DNA of 64,000 nt, from NCBI RefSeq assembly GCF_012275375.1, contig NZ_JAAZQJ010000001.1, forward strand, positions 682,001-746,000, written 5' to 3'. Positions 24,654 through 35,089 of this stretch are shown here, piece by piece. The position numbers and the translations under genes are program-made. The notes below the pieces were generated by a model, which saw nothing but the letters and a program-made list of their open reading frames with translations, ran no database searches and had not been told where the DNA came from. Origin of the DNA: Dyella sp. SG609 (GTDB taxonomy: Bacteria > Pseudomonadota > Gammaproteobacteria > Xanthomonadales > Rhodanobacteraceae). The first letter of the stretch is position 1, and every line of letters starts with the position of its first letter.

Positions 24654-26333
24654 ATGTGTTCCATCTTCGGCATGTTCGACCTGCAACCCGGCGACGACCT
24701 GGCCGCCCTGCGCCGGCAGGCGCTGGAACTCTCGCAGCGCCAGCGCCATCGCGGGCCGGACTGGAGCGGCGTGTTCGTCGACGCCGGGGTGATCCTGGTG
24801 CACGAGCGCCTGGCCATCGTCGACCCGGCCAGCGGCTCGCAGCCATTGCGCTCGCGCGACGAGAGCCTGGCCCTGGCGGTGAACGGCGAGATCTACAACC
24901 ACCGCGAGCTGCGCGCCGCCAGCGGCTACGACTTCACCACGGGCTCGGACTGCGAAGTCATCAACGCGCTGTACCGCGAACTGGGGCCGGAGGAGTTCCT
25001 GGCGCGCGGCCTCAGGCAGCTCAACGGCATCTTCGCCTTCGCGCTGTGGGATGCGGCCACGCAGCGCTACCTGATCGCCCGCGATCCGATCGGCGTCTGC
25101 CCGCTGTACTGGGGCCACGACGCGGAAGGGCGCTTGTGCGTGGCCTCGGAAATGAAAGCCCTGGTCGGCATCTGCGCGGACGTCTCCGCCTTCCCGCCGG
25201 GCCATGTCTACGACAGCGCCACCGGCGAAGTGACGCGCTACTACCGCAGGAACTGGCGTTCCTATGAAGTCACCCATGGCCAGCAGCTGGAACCGTCCGA
25301 ACTGCGCGGCGCCTTCGAACAGGCCGTGCATCGCCAGCTGATGACCGACGTGCCTTACGGCGTGCTGCTCTCCGGCGGCCTGGATTCCTCGCTGGTGGCC
25401 GCCTGCGCCGCACGCTTCGCGCGCGAACGCATCGAGGACGACGACCGCAGCGAAGCCTGGTGGCCGCGCCTGCATTCCTTCGCCATCGGCCTGGAAGGCT
25501 CGCCGGACCTTGCCGCCGCCCAGGTGGCCGCCGATGCGCTCGGCACCGTGCACCACGGCTTCGTCTACACCTTCTGGGAAGGCCTGGACGCGCTGCCGGA
25601 AGTGATCCGCCATATCGAGACCTACGACGTCACCACCATCCGCGCCTCCACCCCGATGTACCTGCTGGCGCGGCGCATCAAGGCGATGGGGGTGAAGATG
25701 GTGCTGTCGGGCGAGGGTTCGGACGAAATCTTCGGCGGTTATCTGTACTTCCATAAGGCGCCGTCGCCGGAAGCCTTCCACGAGGAAACCGTGCGCAAGC
25801 TCGACGCCCTGCACAGCTTCGACTGCCTGCGCGCCAACAAGGCGATGATGGCCTGGGGTGTGGAGGCGCGCGTGCCGTTCCTGGACCTGGAATTCCTCGA
25901 CGTGGCGATGGGCCTGGACGCCAAGTACAAGATGGCCGGCCACGGCCGCATCGAGAAGGCCGTGCTGCGCGAGGCTTTCCAGGGCGCGCTGCCGGATTCG
26001 ATCCTGTGGCGGCAGAAGGAGCAGTTCAGCGACGGCGTCGGCTATGGCTGGATCGACGGGCTGAAGGCGCATGCGGAACAAGTGGTCAGCGACCGCGAAT
26101 TCGCCGCCGCCTCCACGCGCTTCCCGCACAACCCGCCGGCCACCAAGGAGGCCTACCTGTACCGGCGCATCTTCGAGCAGCACTTCCCCGGCGAGGCCTG
26201 CGCGGCCACGGTGCCGGGCGGCAAGTCGATCGCCTGTTCCTCACCGGCCGCGCTGGCCTGGGATCCGGCCTTCGCCGCCGCGGCCGACCCGTCGGGGCGC
26301 GCGGTGCGCGGGGTGCATCAGCAGGCACTGTAG
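24654..26333 (+). CDS. asnB: asparagine synthetase B, glutamine-hydrolysing
   Basis: Makes asparagine from aspartate, ATP and glutamine. 559 residues (E. coli AsnB 554). N-terminal class II glutaminase with the nucleophile Cys2 (MCSIFG), RHRGPDWSG and NGEIYNHREL; C-terminal synthetase with the pyrophosphate loop LLSGGLDSSLVAA and LSGEGSDEIFGGY. CAGGAG precedes the ATG at 24654. Expression is probably controlled by the leader and terminator just upstream. The TAG stop at 26331-26333 is formed by the first bases of palindromic repeat copy 3. Confidence 0.97.
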   Translation: MCSIFGMFDLQPGDDLAALRRQALELSQRQRHRGPDWSGVFVDAGVILVHERLAIVDPASGSQPLRSRDESLALAVNGEIYNHRELRAASGYDFTTGSDCEVINALYRELGPEEFLARGLRQLNGIFAFALWDAATQRYLIARDPIGVCPLYWGHDAEGRLCVASEMKALVGICADVSAFPPGHVYDSATGEVTRYYRRNWRSYEVTHGQQLEPSELRGAFEQAVHRQLMTDVPYGVLLSGGLDSSLVAACAARFARERIEDDDRSEAWWPRLHSFAIGLEGSPDLAAAQVAADALGTVHHGFVYTFWEGLDALPEVIRHIETYDVTTIRASTPMYLLARRIKAMGVKMVLSGEGSDEIFGGYLYFHKAPSPEAFHEETVRKLDALHSFDCLRANKAMMAWGVEARVPFLDLEFLDVAMGLDAKYKMAGHGRIEKAVLREAFQGALPDSILWRQKEQFSDGVGYGWIDGLKAHAEQVVSDREFAAASTRFPHNPPATKEAYLYRRIFEQHFPGEACAATVPGGKSIACSSPAALAWDPAFAAAADPSGRAVRGVHQQAL

Positions 26334-26412
26334 GTTGGGGTGATAACCCCAACGGACCTTCCATGCTGACCGGACGTCCGTTGGGGTTCGCCTGCGGCTC
26401 ACCCCAACCTAC
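26330..26412. repeat. palindromic intergenic element, copy 3 of 5
   Basis: 83 bp from GTAGGTTGGGGTGAT to CTCACCCCAACCTAC. The left arm has lost the GCC...GCG segment and reads GTTGGGGTGATAACCCCAAC. Its bases 26331-26333 are the stop codon of asnB, so insertion took place at or into the gene end. Confidence 0.9.
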
Positions 26413-26467
26413 CGTGGGCGAGGTGCGCCTGCTATCCTGTTCGGCCATTTTCCAAGCCATTCCATCC

Positions 26468-27593
26468 ATGATCGAGACCAATCCGATCCTTGCGCAGATC
26501 GCGGACCTCAAGGGCCGCGTCGAGTCGCTTAGGGGGTATCTTTGACTACGCCACCAAGCGTGAGCGTCTCGAAGAAGTAAGCCGCGAACTGGAAAGTCCC
26601 AACGTCTGGGACGATCCGCCGCGCGCGCAGGAGCTGGGCCGCGAACGCGCCCGCCTGGAAACCATCGTCAGCGGCATCGACACGCTCACGGCCGGCCTCG
26701 CCGACGCCGGCGACCTGCTGGAGATGGCCGTCGCCGACGACGACGAATCCACCGTGCTGTCCATCGTCAGCGACCTCGGCAAGCTCGACGCCCAGGTGAG
26801 CAAGCTGGAATTCCAGCGCATGTTCTCCGGCAAGATGGACTCGGCCAATGCCTTCGTGGACATCCAGGCCGGGGCCGGCGGCACCGAGGCGCAGGACTGG
26901 GCGGAAATCCTGCTGCGCATGTACCTGCGCTGGGCCGAATCGCGCGGCTGGAAGGCCGAGCTGCTGGAAGTCAGCGGCGGCGACGTGGCCGGCATCAAGT
27001 CCGCCACCTTCCGCGTGGAAGGCGACTACGCCTACGGCTGGCTGAAGACCGAGATTGGCGTGCACCGCCTGGTGCGCAAGAGCCCGTTCGACTCCGACAA
27101 CCGCCGTCACACCAGCTTCACCTCGGTGTTTGTGTCGCCGGAAGTCGACGACGACATCGATATCGAGATCAATCCGGCCGACCTGCGCACCGACGTGTAC
27201 CGCTCGTCCGGCGCCGGCGGCCAGCACGTGAACAAGACCGAGTCGGCCGTGCGCATCACCCACATGCCCTCGGGCGTGGTGGTGGCCTGCCAGACCGAGC
27301 GCAGCCAGCATGCCAACCGCGACCGCGCGATGAAGATGCTGAAAGCCAAGCTGTACGAGCTGGAACTGCAGAAGCGCAATGCCGAGAAGGACGCGCTGGA
27401 AGCGACCAAGTCCGATATCGGCTGGGGCAGCCAGATCCGCAACTACGTGCTGGACCAGAGCCGCATCAAGGACCTGCGCACGGGCATCGAACGCTCCGAT
27501 ACGCAGAAGGTGCTGGACGGCGACCTCGACGAATTCGTCGAAGGCAGCCTGAAGGCCGGCCTGGACGCGGGCGCCAAGCGCATCGACGCCTGA
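26468..27593 (+). CDS. prfB: peptide chain release factor 2, with programmed +1 frameshift
   Basis: RF2 releases peptides at UAA and UGA. Translation starts at ATG 26468 ([20 protein letters not shown]), meets an in-frame TGA at 26543-26545 after 25 codons and must shift +1 to continue from GAC at 26544, giving about 374 residues. The remaining frame has the RF2 tripeptide SPF in [10 protein letters not shown] and the catalytic GGQ in [11 protein letters not shown]. The reading frame of the second part is open further upstream but only as a shadow. It should be annotated as one gene joined at the frameshift. Confidence 0.97.
26531..26546 (+). promoter_or_regulatory. prfB recoding signal
   Basis: Internal Shine-Dalgarno AGGGGG (26531-26536), slippery CTT (26540-26542) and the TGA C stop context, with the same spacing and bases as the classical E. 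coli site. When RF2 is scarce, slow termination at TGA favours the +1 shift, so RF2 controls its own synthesis. Confidence 0.95.
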
Positions 27594-27637
27594 GCGCTCC
27601 GCCACCGATTCCACCTGACCGCCGACGAGGTGACCGC

Positions 27638-28027
27638 ATGAGCAGCAGCAAGATCTCCCGGATCCTGATCGCCTGTGCGGCACTGGCGGCAGGCATCGGC
27701 ATGGCGAGCGCGCAGGAGAGCACGGGGCAGGGCATCAAGCAGGACGCCAAGGCCGCCGGCCACGCGGTCGGCGACGCCGGCCGCGACGTCGGCCACGCCA
27801 CCCGCGACACCGCCGTCAAGGTCGGGCACGGCGCCCGCGACGCTGGCGTCAAAGTCGGGCATGGCGCGCGCGATGCGGGCGTCGAGGTGGGCCATGGCGC
27901 GCGCGATGCCGGACTGAAGGTCGGCCATGGCGCCAAGGACGTGGGCCTCAAGATCGGCCACGGCGCGCGCGACGGCTGGAACGCCACCAAGCATGCGGTG
28001 AAGCACGCGGTGGGCAAGGAAGACTGA
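27638..28027 (+). CDS. exported 11-residue-repeat protein, LEA-like
   Basis: 129 residues with a signal peptide (about 1-25, GMASA). Residues 51-116 consist of six 11-residue repeats close to VGHGARDAGVK. An 11-residue period of alternating small, charged and hydrophobic residues is what late-embryogenesis-abundant group 3 proteins and related desiccation proteins show; such chains are disordered in water and form amphipathic helices on drying or on membranes. The family is not certain and the function is inferred only from the repeat. It begins 44 bases after prfB with a weak site (CGACGAGGTGACCGC). Confidence 0.65.
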   Translation: MSSSKISRILIACAALAAGIGMASAQESTGQGIKQDAKAAGHAVGDAGRDVGHATRDTAVKVGHGARDAGVKVGHGARDAGVEVGHGARDAGLKVGHGAKDVGLKIGHGARDGWNATKHAVKHAVGKED

Positions 28028-28083
28028 ATGCGCAGCGCACCGCTCGTGCCTGCGAGCCGCACTCCCAGGGAAGAGACCCACGC

Positions 28084-29199
28084 ATGAGAAGCGCCTCGAT
28101 CGCTCTGTTCGCCGTGAGCCTGCTGGCCGCCGCCACGCTGCACGCGGAAAGCCGCCTGCTGCGCGGCACGGTGGGCAAGTATCCGATCGTGATGCAGCTG
28201 GACGAGTCCGACGGCACCGTCTCCGGCACCTACTTCTACGAGAAGTTCAAGCAGGACATCCCGCTGCGCGGCGAACCTGCCAGGCAGGGCTACAAGCTCA
28301 GCTCGGCCGCCTACGACACCGACGAAGCCAAGTCGGACCACTTCGTGCTCACCAAGGCCGGCGACGGCTTCAAGGGCAGCTTCAGCGCGGGCAAGGGCGC
28401 CAGCCTGCCGGTCGAACTGCACGACGTAGCCGCCGGCTCCGTGCATGAGCCGCGGCCGGATCTGAAGTTCGAGCGTGCGCTGTCGGACTACGAAAAGCTG
28501 CGCCTGGCCGATCTCCGCTTCGTGCCGGGCAAGAAGGAAACCGTCGGCGGCAAGTACCAGATCCAGTGGTTCTCCGAGCCGCTGTCCAAGCTCGCCATGT
28601 TCCATGTGGTCGGCGGTTATCCCGAGGCGGCGATGGCGGCGATCAACCGCACCATCGACACCGGTTTCTACGGCGGCCTGCAGGGGTATTTCGGCTGCGC
28701 GAACGGCGAGGGCGGCTCCGGCCAGGAGTCGGCGGAGGTGTCCAGCCACTACCTCACCGAGCGTTTCGTCAGCTACGCCGTCTCCAGCAGCTGGAGCTGC
28801 TACGGCGCGGCGCATCCGGATTTCGGCATCAGCGGCACCACCATCGACGCCGCCACCGGCAAGGAGCTGGCGCTGGAAGACGTCTACTGGCTGGGCAGCG
28901 GCAGCAAGCCGGCCGAGCGCTCCGACGCGTGGTACCAGTACCGCGAGAAGGTCTACGCGCCGGCCGTGGTGAAGCTGTTCCAGAAGCTCTATCCCGACGC
29001 CATGAAGAGCGACGGCGACGACGGCTGCGACTACACCGATCCCGGCGTGTGGGATTTCGGTCCCTGGTATCTCACCGACAAGGGCCTGTACGTCGGCGCC
29101 TATTTCGCGCGCGTGGCGCGCAATTGCGACAACCCGGACTGGTCGGTCATCCCGTACAGCGTCCTCAAGAAGAACAATCCCGCACTCTTCGGCCATTAG
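28084..29199 (+). CDS. exported DUF3298-like protein
   Basis: 371 residues with a signal peptide (about 1-21, TLHA). Residues about 25-75 form a small beta domain ([39 protein letters not shown], typical of proteins that report on substrate structure, here of unknown use). The C-terminal half resembles the DUF3298/RsiV-like domain: [57 protein letters not shown]. Four cysteines could form disulphides. Related domains bind lysozyme in RsiV, but I have no evidence for that here. It lies between the LEA-like gene and lysS. Confidence 0.65.
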   Translation: MRSASIALFAVSLLAAATLHAESRLLRGTVGKYPIVMQLDESDGTVSGTYFYEKFKQDIPLRGEPARQGYKLSSAAYDTDEAKSDHFVLTKAGDGFKGSFSAGKGASLPVELHDVAAGSVHEPRPDLKFERALSDYEKLRLADLRFVPGKKETVGGKYQIQWFSEPLSKLAMFHVVGGYPEAAMAAINRTIDTGFYGGLQGYFGCANGEGGSGQESAEVSSHYLTERFVSYAVSSSWSCYGAAHPDFGISGTTIDAATGKELALEDVYWLGSGSKPAERSDAWYQYREKVYAPAVVKLFQKLYPDAMKSDGDDGCDYTDPGVWDFGPWYLTDKGLYVGAYFARVARNCDNPDWSVIPYSVLKKNNPALFGH

Positions 29200-29248
29200 C
29201 CAACATCCCGGCCATCGCCACTTCGACGGCCGACATCACGGAATCACC

Positions 29249-30784
<1,536 letters not shown>

Positions 30785-30787
30785 GCC

Positions 30788-31087
30788 ATGTGGTACGCCA
30801 TCGTCGGTACCGACGTTCCCGATTCGCTGGAGAAGCGCCTCGGCGCGCGTCCGGCCCATGTCGCCCGCCTGCAGCAGCTGCATGCGGAGGGACGCATGCT
30901 GCTGGCCGGCCCGTTCCCGGCCATCGATGCGGAAGACCCGGGCAGCGCCGGCTTCACCGGCAGCCTGATCGTGGCCGAGTTCGCCTCGCTGCCCGAAGCG
31001 CAGGCCTGGGCCGATGCCGACCCGTACGTGGCGGCCGGGGTCTATGCTGCCGTCTCGGTCAAACCCTTCCGCAAGGTGCTGCCCTGA
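30788..31087 (+). CDS. yciI: YciI family protein
   Basis: 99 residues of the YciI-like ferredoxin-type alpha/beta barrel: [40 protein letters not shown] with the conserved His, and [22 protein letters not shown] with the conserved Asp. Members are dimers with a putative active site but no agreed reaction. It probably shares a transcript with lysS (3-base gap) and the bolA-type gene (1-base gap). Confidence 0.88.
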   Translation: MWYAIVGTDVPDSLEKRLGARPAHVARLQQLHAEGRMLLAGPFPAIDAEDPGSAGFTGSLIVAEFASLPEAQAWADADPYVAAGVYAAVSVKPFRKVLP

Positions 31088-31088
31088 C

Positions 31089-31352
31089 ATGACCGCCTCG
31101 ATGGCCGCCCGGATCCGCGAACGCCTGCAGGCCGCGCTGGCGCCGGTGGAGCTGGACGTGGCCGATGAAGGCCACAAGCACGCCGGCCACGCCAACGAGG
31201 GCAAGGGCCACTTCCACGTGCGCATCGTCAGCCCGGTGTTCGCCGGCCAGCCGCCGCTGAAGCGCCACCGCATGATCTATGCGGCCCTGGAAGGGCTGAT
31301 GGACAACGGCATCCACGCGCTTTCCATCGACGCGCGTCCGCCGGATACCTGA
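31089..31352 (+). CDS. BolA family protein
   Basis: 87 residues. The BolA fold is recognisable: IRERLQAALAPVELDVADEG, then HFHVRIVSPVFAGQPPLKRHRMIYAALEGLMDNGIHALSIDARPP, with the conserved HF.V and the late RHR segment. BolA-type proteins pair with monothiol glutaredoxins in Fe-S handling and affect cell shape under stress. It follows yciI with one base between. The subfamily (BolA or IbaG) cannot be decided by eye. Confidence 0.85.
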   Translation: MTASMAARIRERLQAALAPVELDVADEGHKHAGHANEGKGHFHVRIVSPVFAGQPPLKRHRMIYAALEGLMDNGIHALSIDARPPDT

Positions 31353-31407
31353 AAGCCTTTGAGCGGCCAGGACATAGGCCTTATCCTGCGTCCTCAAGTC
31401 TTCCCGC

Positions 31408-31520
31408 TGGAATCCTTCTCCCTCCGGGAGAAGGTGCCGGCAGGCGGATGAGGGTACGGGCGGAGTGGGGCGCCTCGCTTCGCCTGTACCCTCACCCCAA
31501 CCCCTCTCCCGACGGGAGAG
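31408..31520. repeat. CTCACCCC / CTCCCGACGGGAG hairpin repeat
   Basis: Contains CTCCCTCCGGGAGAAGG, GGATGAGGGTAC, GTACCCTCACCCC and CTCTCCCGACGGGAGAG. These form nested hairpins between the bolA-type gene and smc. It belongs with the shorter element at 13009-13050 and probably serves as a transcriptional boundary. Confidence 0.6.
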
Positions 31521-31569
31521 AGGCTTCGAGTCGAATCGCAAGCCCCTCTCCAGCTGCCGCGGAATCCGC

Positions 31570-34500
31570 ATGCGCCTGACCACGATCAAACTCGCCGGCT
31601 TCAAGTCCTTCGTCGACCCGACCACCCTGCACCTGCCGACCAATATGACCGGCGTGGTGGGTCCGAACGGCTGCGGCAAGTCCAACATCATCGACGCCAT
31701 CCGCTGGGTGATGGGCGAAAGCGCGGCCAGCCGCCTGCGCGGCGACTCGCTCACCGACGTGATCTTCTCCGGCTCCAACTCGCGCAAGCCGGTGGGCCAG
31801 GCCACCGTCGAACTCATCTTCGACAACAGCGACGGCACCATCCAGGGCGAATACGGCCAGTACGCCGAGATCTCGGTGAAGCGCCAGGTCACCCGCGACG
31901 GCCAGTCCGCCTATTTCCTCAACGGCGCGCGCTGCCGCCGCCGCGACATCACCGACCTGTTCCTGGGCACGGGCCTCGGGCCCCGCAGCTACTCGATCAT
32001 CGAGCAGGGCATGATCAGCCAGATCGTCGAGGCCGCGCCGGAAGAACTGCGCGTGCACCTGGAGGAAGCCGCCGGCATCTCCAAGTACAAGGAGCGCCGC
32101 AAGGAGACCGAGAGCCGCATCAAGTCCACCCGCGAAAACCTCGACCGCGTGAAAGACGTGCGCGACGAAGTGGACAAGCAGCTCGAACACCTCAACCGCC
32201 AGGCCCGCGCCGCCGAGCGCTGGAAGGCGCTGAAGGAAGAACAGACGCGCAAGGAAGCCGAGCTGCGCGCGCTGGAATACCGCGGACTCAAGAGCCAGCA
32301 CGACGGCGAAGGCGCCGGGCTTTCCGCCGCCGAGATCGAGATCGAGAAGCGCGTGGCCGCGCAGCGCCACGTCGAAGCCCAGCTCGAAAGCGTGCGCGAG
32401 CGCCACACCGCCGCCAACGAGCACCTGGGCCAGGTGCAGGGCGAGGTGTACAAGGTGGGCGCCGAGATCGCCCGCGTCGAACAGCAGGTGCGCTTCAACC
32501 GCGAGACCGCCGAGCGCCTGGGGCGCGCCCAGGCCGAGGCCGAGCGCGAGCACGAGGAACTGGCCGCGCATATCGCCGCCGACCGCGAACAGACCGAAAG
32601 CCTGCGCCTGGCGCTGGCCGAGGGCGAGCCGAAGCTCGAAGCCCTGCAGCAGCTGCAGGACGACACCGCCGACGCGCAGCGCGACACCGAAACCAAGCTG
32701 TCCGACTGGCAGCAGCGCTGGGACGCCTACACCCGCACCGCTGGCGAATCCGCCCGCGCCGCGGAAGTGGAGCGCACCAAGCTGGCCTATCTGGACCGCC
32801 AGTCGATCGACCTGGCCAAGCGCCGCGAGGCGCTGGAGGGCGAACAGAAGGCCACCGACATCGAGGCGCTGGACGCTTCCTTCGAACAATTGCAGGGCGA
32901 GCACGAAACCCAGCGCGAACGCCTGGAAACCCTGGGCGGCCTGCTCGACCAGCACAAGCTCGGCTACGAGCAGGTGCTGGACGAGGAGCGCCAGGTGCAG
33001 TCCGCGCTCAACGAGGCGCGCCAGCAGCTGCAGTCCGCGCGCGGGCGCCAGTCCTCGCTCGAAGCGCTGCAGCACGCCGCGCTGGGCCAGGAGGAAAGCG
33101 CCGCCAGCGGCTGGCTGGCGCGGCTTGGCCTGGACAAATCGCGCCGCCTGGGCGAGTCGCTGCAGGTGGAAGCGGGCTGGGAGACGGCGGTGGAAACCGC
33201 GCTGGCCGGGTTCCTCGACAGCGTGCTGGTCGACGGCGCGCACGACTACGCCAAGGACTTCGGCGAGCTGAAGGACGCGGATCTCGCCCTGCTGGATGCC
33301 GCCGAGGGCGGCGCCAACACCGCCGGAACGCTGGCGGCGCACGTGCGCGGCCCGTCCGCCGCGGTGGCGATCCTCAGCCACGTGCTCACCGCCGAGAATC
33401 TCGACGAAGCGCACCAGCGCGTGGCCGGCCTTTCCGCGCTGGCGCCGTACCAGTCGGTGATGACGCGCACCGGCGAGTGGCTCGGCCCGGGCTGGGCGCG
33501 CGTGCGCCGCGCGCAGGGCAATCAGGTCGGCGTGCTGGCGCGCGAGCGCGAGATGCGCCTGCTGGCCGAGCAGATCGCCACGCTGGAAGCGCGCATCGAA
33601 GAAGCCACCGGCGAGCTCGACGACCTGCGCACGCGCAAGTTCGAAGCCGAGCGCGCGCGCGACGACGCTCAGCGCGAGCTGTACAACGCCCATCGCCGCC
33701 AGTCCGAACTGGCAGGCCAGCTGCAGAGCCACCGCGGCAAGATGGAAACCGCCCGCGCCCGCGCCGAAAAGGTCAGCGGCGAACTGGGCGAGATCATCGG
33801 CCAGCTGGACGAACTGCAGGCGCAGATCCGCGACGCGCGCGCGCGCCTGGACGAATCGGTCAACCACATGGGCGACCTGGAAGACCAGCGCCGCGAGCTG
33901 GAAAACGAGCGCCGCGCGCTGCTGGAAGCGCGCGAGGAAGCGCGCATGAACGCGCGCGAGGCCGCCGACCAGGCGCATGCGCTGGCGCTGTCGATGGAAT
34001 CCAAGCGCTCCGCGCTGGCCTCGCTCGACCAGGCCCTGGCGCGCATGGACACGCAGATCCGCCAGATCGCCTCGCGCCGCGGCGAGATCGCAGAACAGCT
34101 GGCCGCCGGCTCCGACCCCATCGCGGAACTGGAAGCGGAGCGCCAGGCCTATCTGGACCAGCGCCTGCTGGTCGACAAGCAGCTGGTGGAAGCGCGCCGC
34201 GCGGTGGAAGACTGCGACGCGGAATTCCGCCGCCTGGAGCAGGAGCGCCAGCGCATCGAGCAGGGCCTCAACAGCCTGCGCGAAAGCCTGTCGCAGAAGC
34301 GCCTCGCCGCGCAGGCGCTGGAACTGCGCGCCCAGCAATTGGCCGAAGCGATCGCCGCCTCCGGCCTGGAGCTGGAACCGCTGCTGGCGGAGCTGGCCGA
34401 AGACGCCGACGCCTCGCAATGGCGCGGCGCGCTCACCGACATCGGCCAGAAGATCCAGCGCCTGGAGCCGGTCAACCTGGCCGCGATCCAGGAGCACGCC

Positions 34501-35079
34501 GAACAGAGCGAGCGCAAGAATTACCTGGACAACCAGCTGGCGGATCTGACCTCCGCCATGGAAACGCTGGAAGGCGCGATCAAGAAGATCGACCGCGAAA
34601 CCCGCCAGCGCTTCAAGGAAACCTTCGACCGCGTCAACGCCGGCGTGCAGGAGCTGTTCCCGCGCCTGTTCGGCGGCGGCCACGCGTATCTGGAATTGAC
34701 CGGCGACGACCTGCTCGATACCGGCGTGGCCATCATGGCCCGTCCGCCGGGCAAGCGCGTCTCCAACATCTCGCTGCTGTCCGGCGGCGAGAAGGCGCTG
34801 ACCGCCGTATCGCTGGTGTTCTCCATCTTCGGCCTCAACCCCGCGCCGTTCTGCCTGCTGGACGAGGTGGACGCGCCGCTGGACGAGGCCAACGTGGGCC
34901 GCTTCTCCAACATGGTGAAGGAGATGAGCGAGAAGGTGCAGTTCATTTTCGTCAGCCACAACAAGGCCACCATGGAGGCCGCGTCGCAGCTGTGCGGCGT
35001 GACCATGCGCGAACCCGGCGTGTCGCGCCTGGTGCAGGTGGACCTGGCCGAAGCGGCCAAACTTGCCGGCGCAGCCTGA
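31570..35079 (+). CDS. smc: chromosome segregation protein SMC
   Basis: Core ATPase of the SMC-ScpAB condensin that compacts and individualises origins. 1169 residues: N-terminal Walker A VVGPNGCGKSN (about 32-40), long coiled coil, hinge near 500-640 (a globular stretch with WETAVETALAGFLDSVLVDG), second coiled coil, then signature LLSGGEKALTAVSL and Walker B CLLDEVDAPLDEAN. The ATG at 31570 gives the family N-terminus MRLTTIKLAGFKSF. zipA follows after 10 bases. Presence of SMC rather than MukB fits Xanthomonadales. Confidence 0.97.
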   Translation: MRLTTIKLAGFKSFVDPTTLHLPTNMTGVVGPNGCGKSNIIDAIRWVMGESAASRLRGDSLTDVIFSGSNSRKPVGQATVELIFDNSDGTIQGEYGQYAEISVKRQVTRDGQSAYFLNGARCRRRDITDLFLGTGLGPRSYSIIEQGMISQIVEAAPEELRVHLEEAAGISKYKERRKETESRIKSTRENLDRVKDVRDEVDKQLEHLNRQARAAERWKALKEEQTRKEAELRALEYRGLKSQHDGEGAGLSAAEIEIEKRVAAQRHVEAQLESVRERHTAANEHLGQVQGEVYKVGAEIARVEQQVRFNRETAERLGRAQAEAEREHEELAAHIAADREQTESLRLALAEGEPKLEALQQLQDDTADAQRDTETKLSDWQQRWDAYTRTAGESARAAEVERTKLAYLDRQSIDLAKRREALEGEQKATDIEALDASFEQLQGEHETQRERLETLGGLLDQHKLGYEQVLDEERQVQSALNEARQQLQSARGRQSSLEALQHAALGQEESAASGWLARLGLDKSRRLGESLQVEAGWETAVETALAGFLDSVLVDGAHDYAKDFGELKDADLALLDAAEGGANTAGTLAAHVRGPSAAVAILSHVLTAENLDEAHQRVAGLSALAPYQSVMTRTGEWLGPGWARVRRAQGNQVGVLAREREMRLLAEQIATLEARIEEATGELDDLRTRKFEAERARDDAQRELYNAHRRQSELAGQLQSHRGKMETARARAEKVSGELGEIIGQLDELQAQIRDARARLDESVNHMGDLEDQRRELENERRALLEAREEARMNAREAADQAHALALSMESKRSALASLDQALARMDTQIRQIASRRGEIAEQLAAGSDPIAELEAERQAYLDQRLLVDKQLVEARRAVEDCDAEFRRLEQERQRIEQGLNSLRESLSQKRLAAQALELRAQQLAEAIAASGLELEPLLAELAEDADASQWRGALTDIGQKIQRLEPVNLAAIQEHAEQSERKNYLDNQLADLTSAMETLEGAIKKIDRETRQRFKETFDRVNAGVQELFPRLFGGGHAYLELTGDDLLDTGVAIMARPPGKRVSNISLLSGGEKALTAVSLVFSIFGLNPAPFCLLDEVDAPLDEANVGRFSNMVKEMSEKVQFIFVSHNKATMEAASQLCGVTMREPGVSRLVQVDLAEAAKLAGAA

Positions 35080-35089
35080 GGAATCCGAC

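Noticed and set aside
26490-26543. A separate start for the second part of prfB upstream of the frameshift
   Set aside because: The +1 frame upstream of the slippery site translates to unrelated sequence, and the recoding signal is intact; prfB is one gene.
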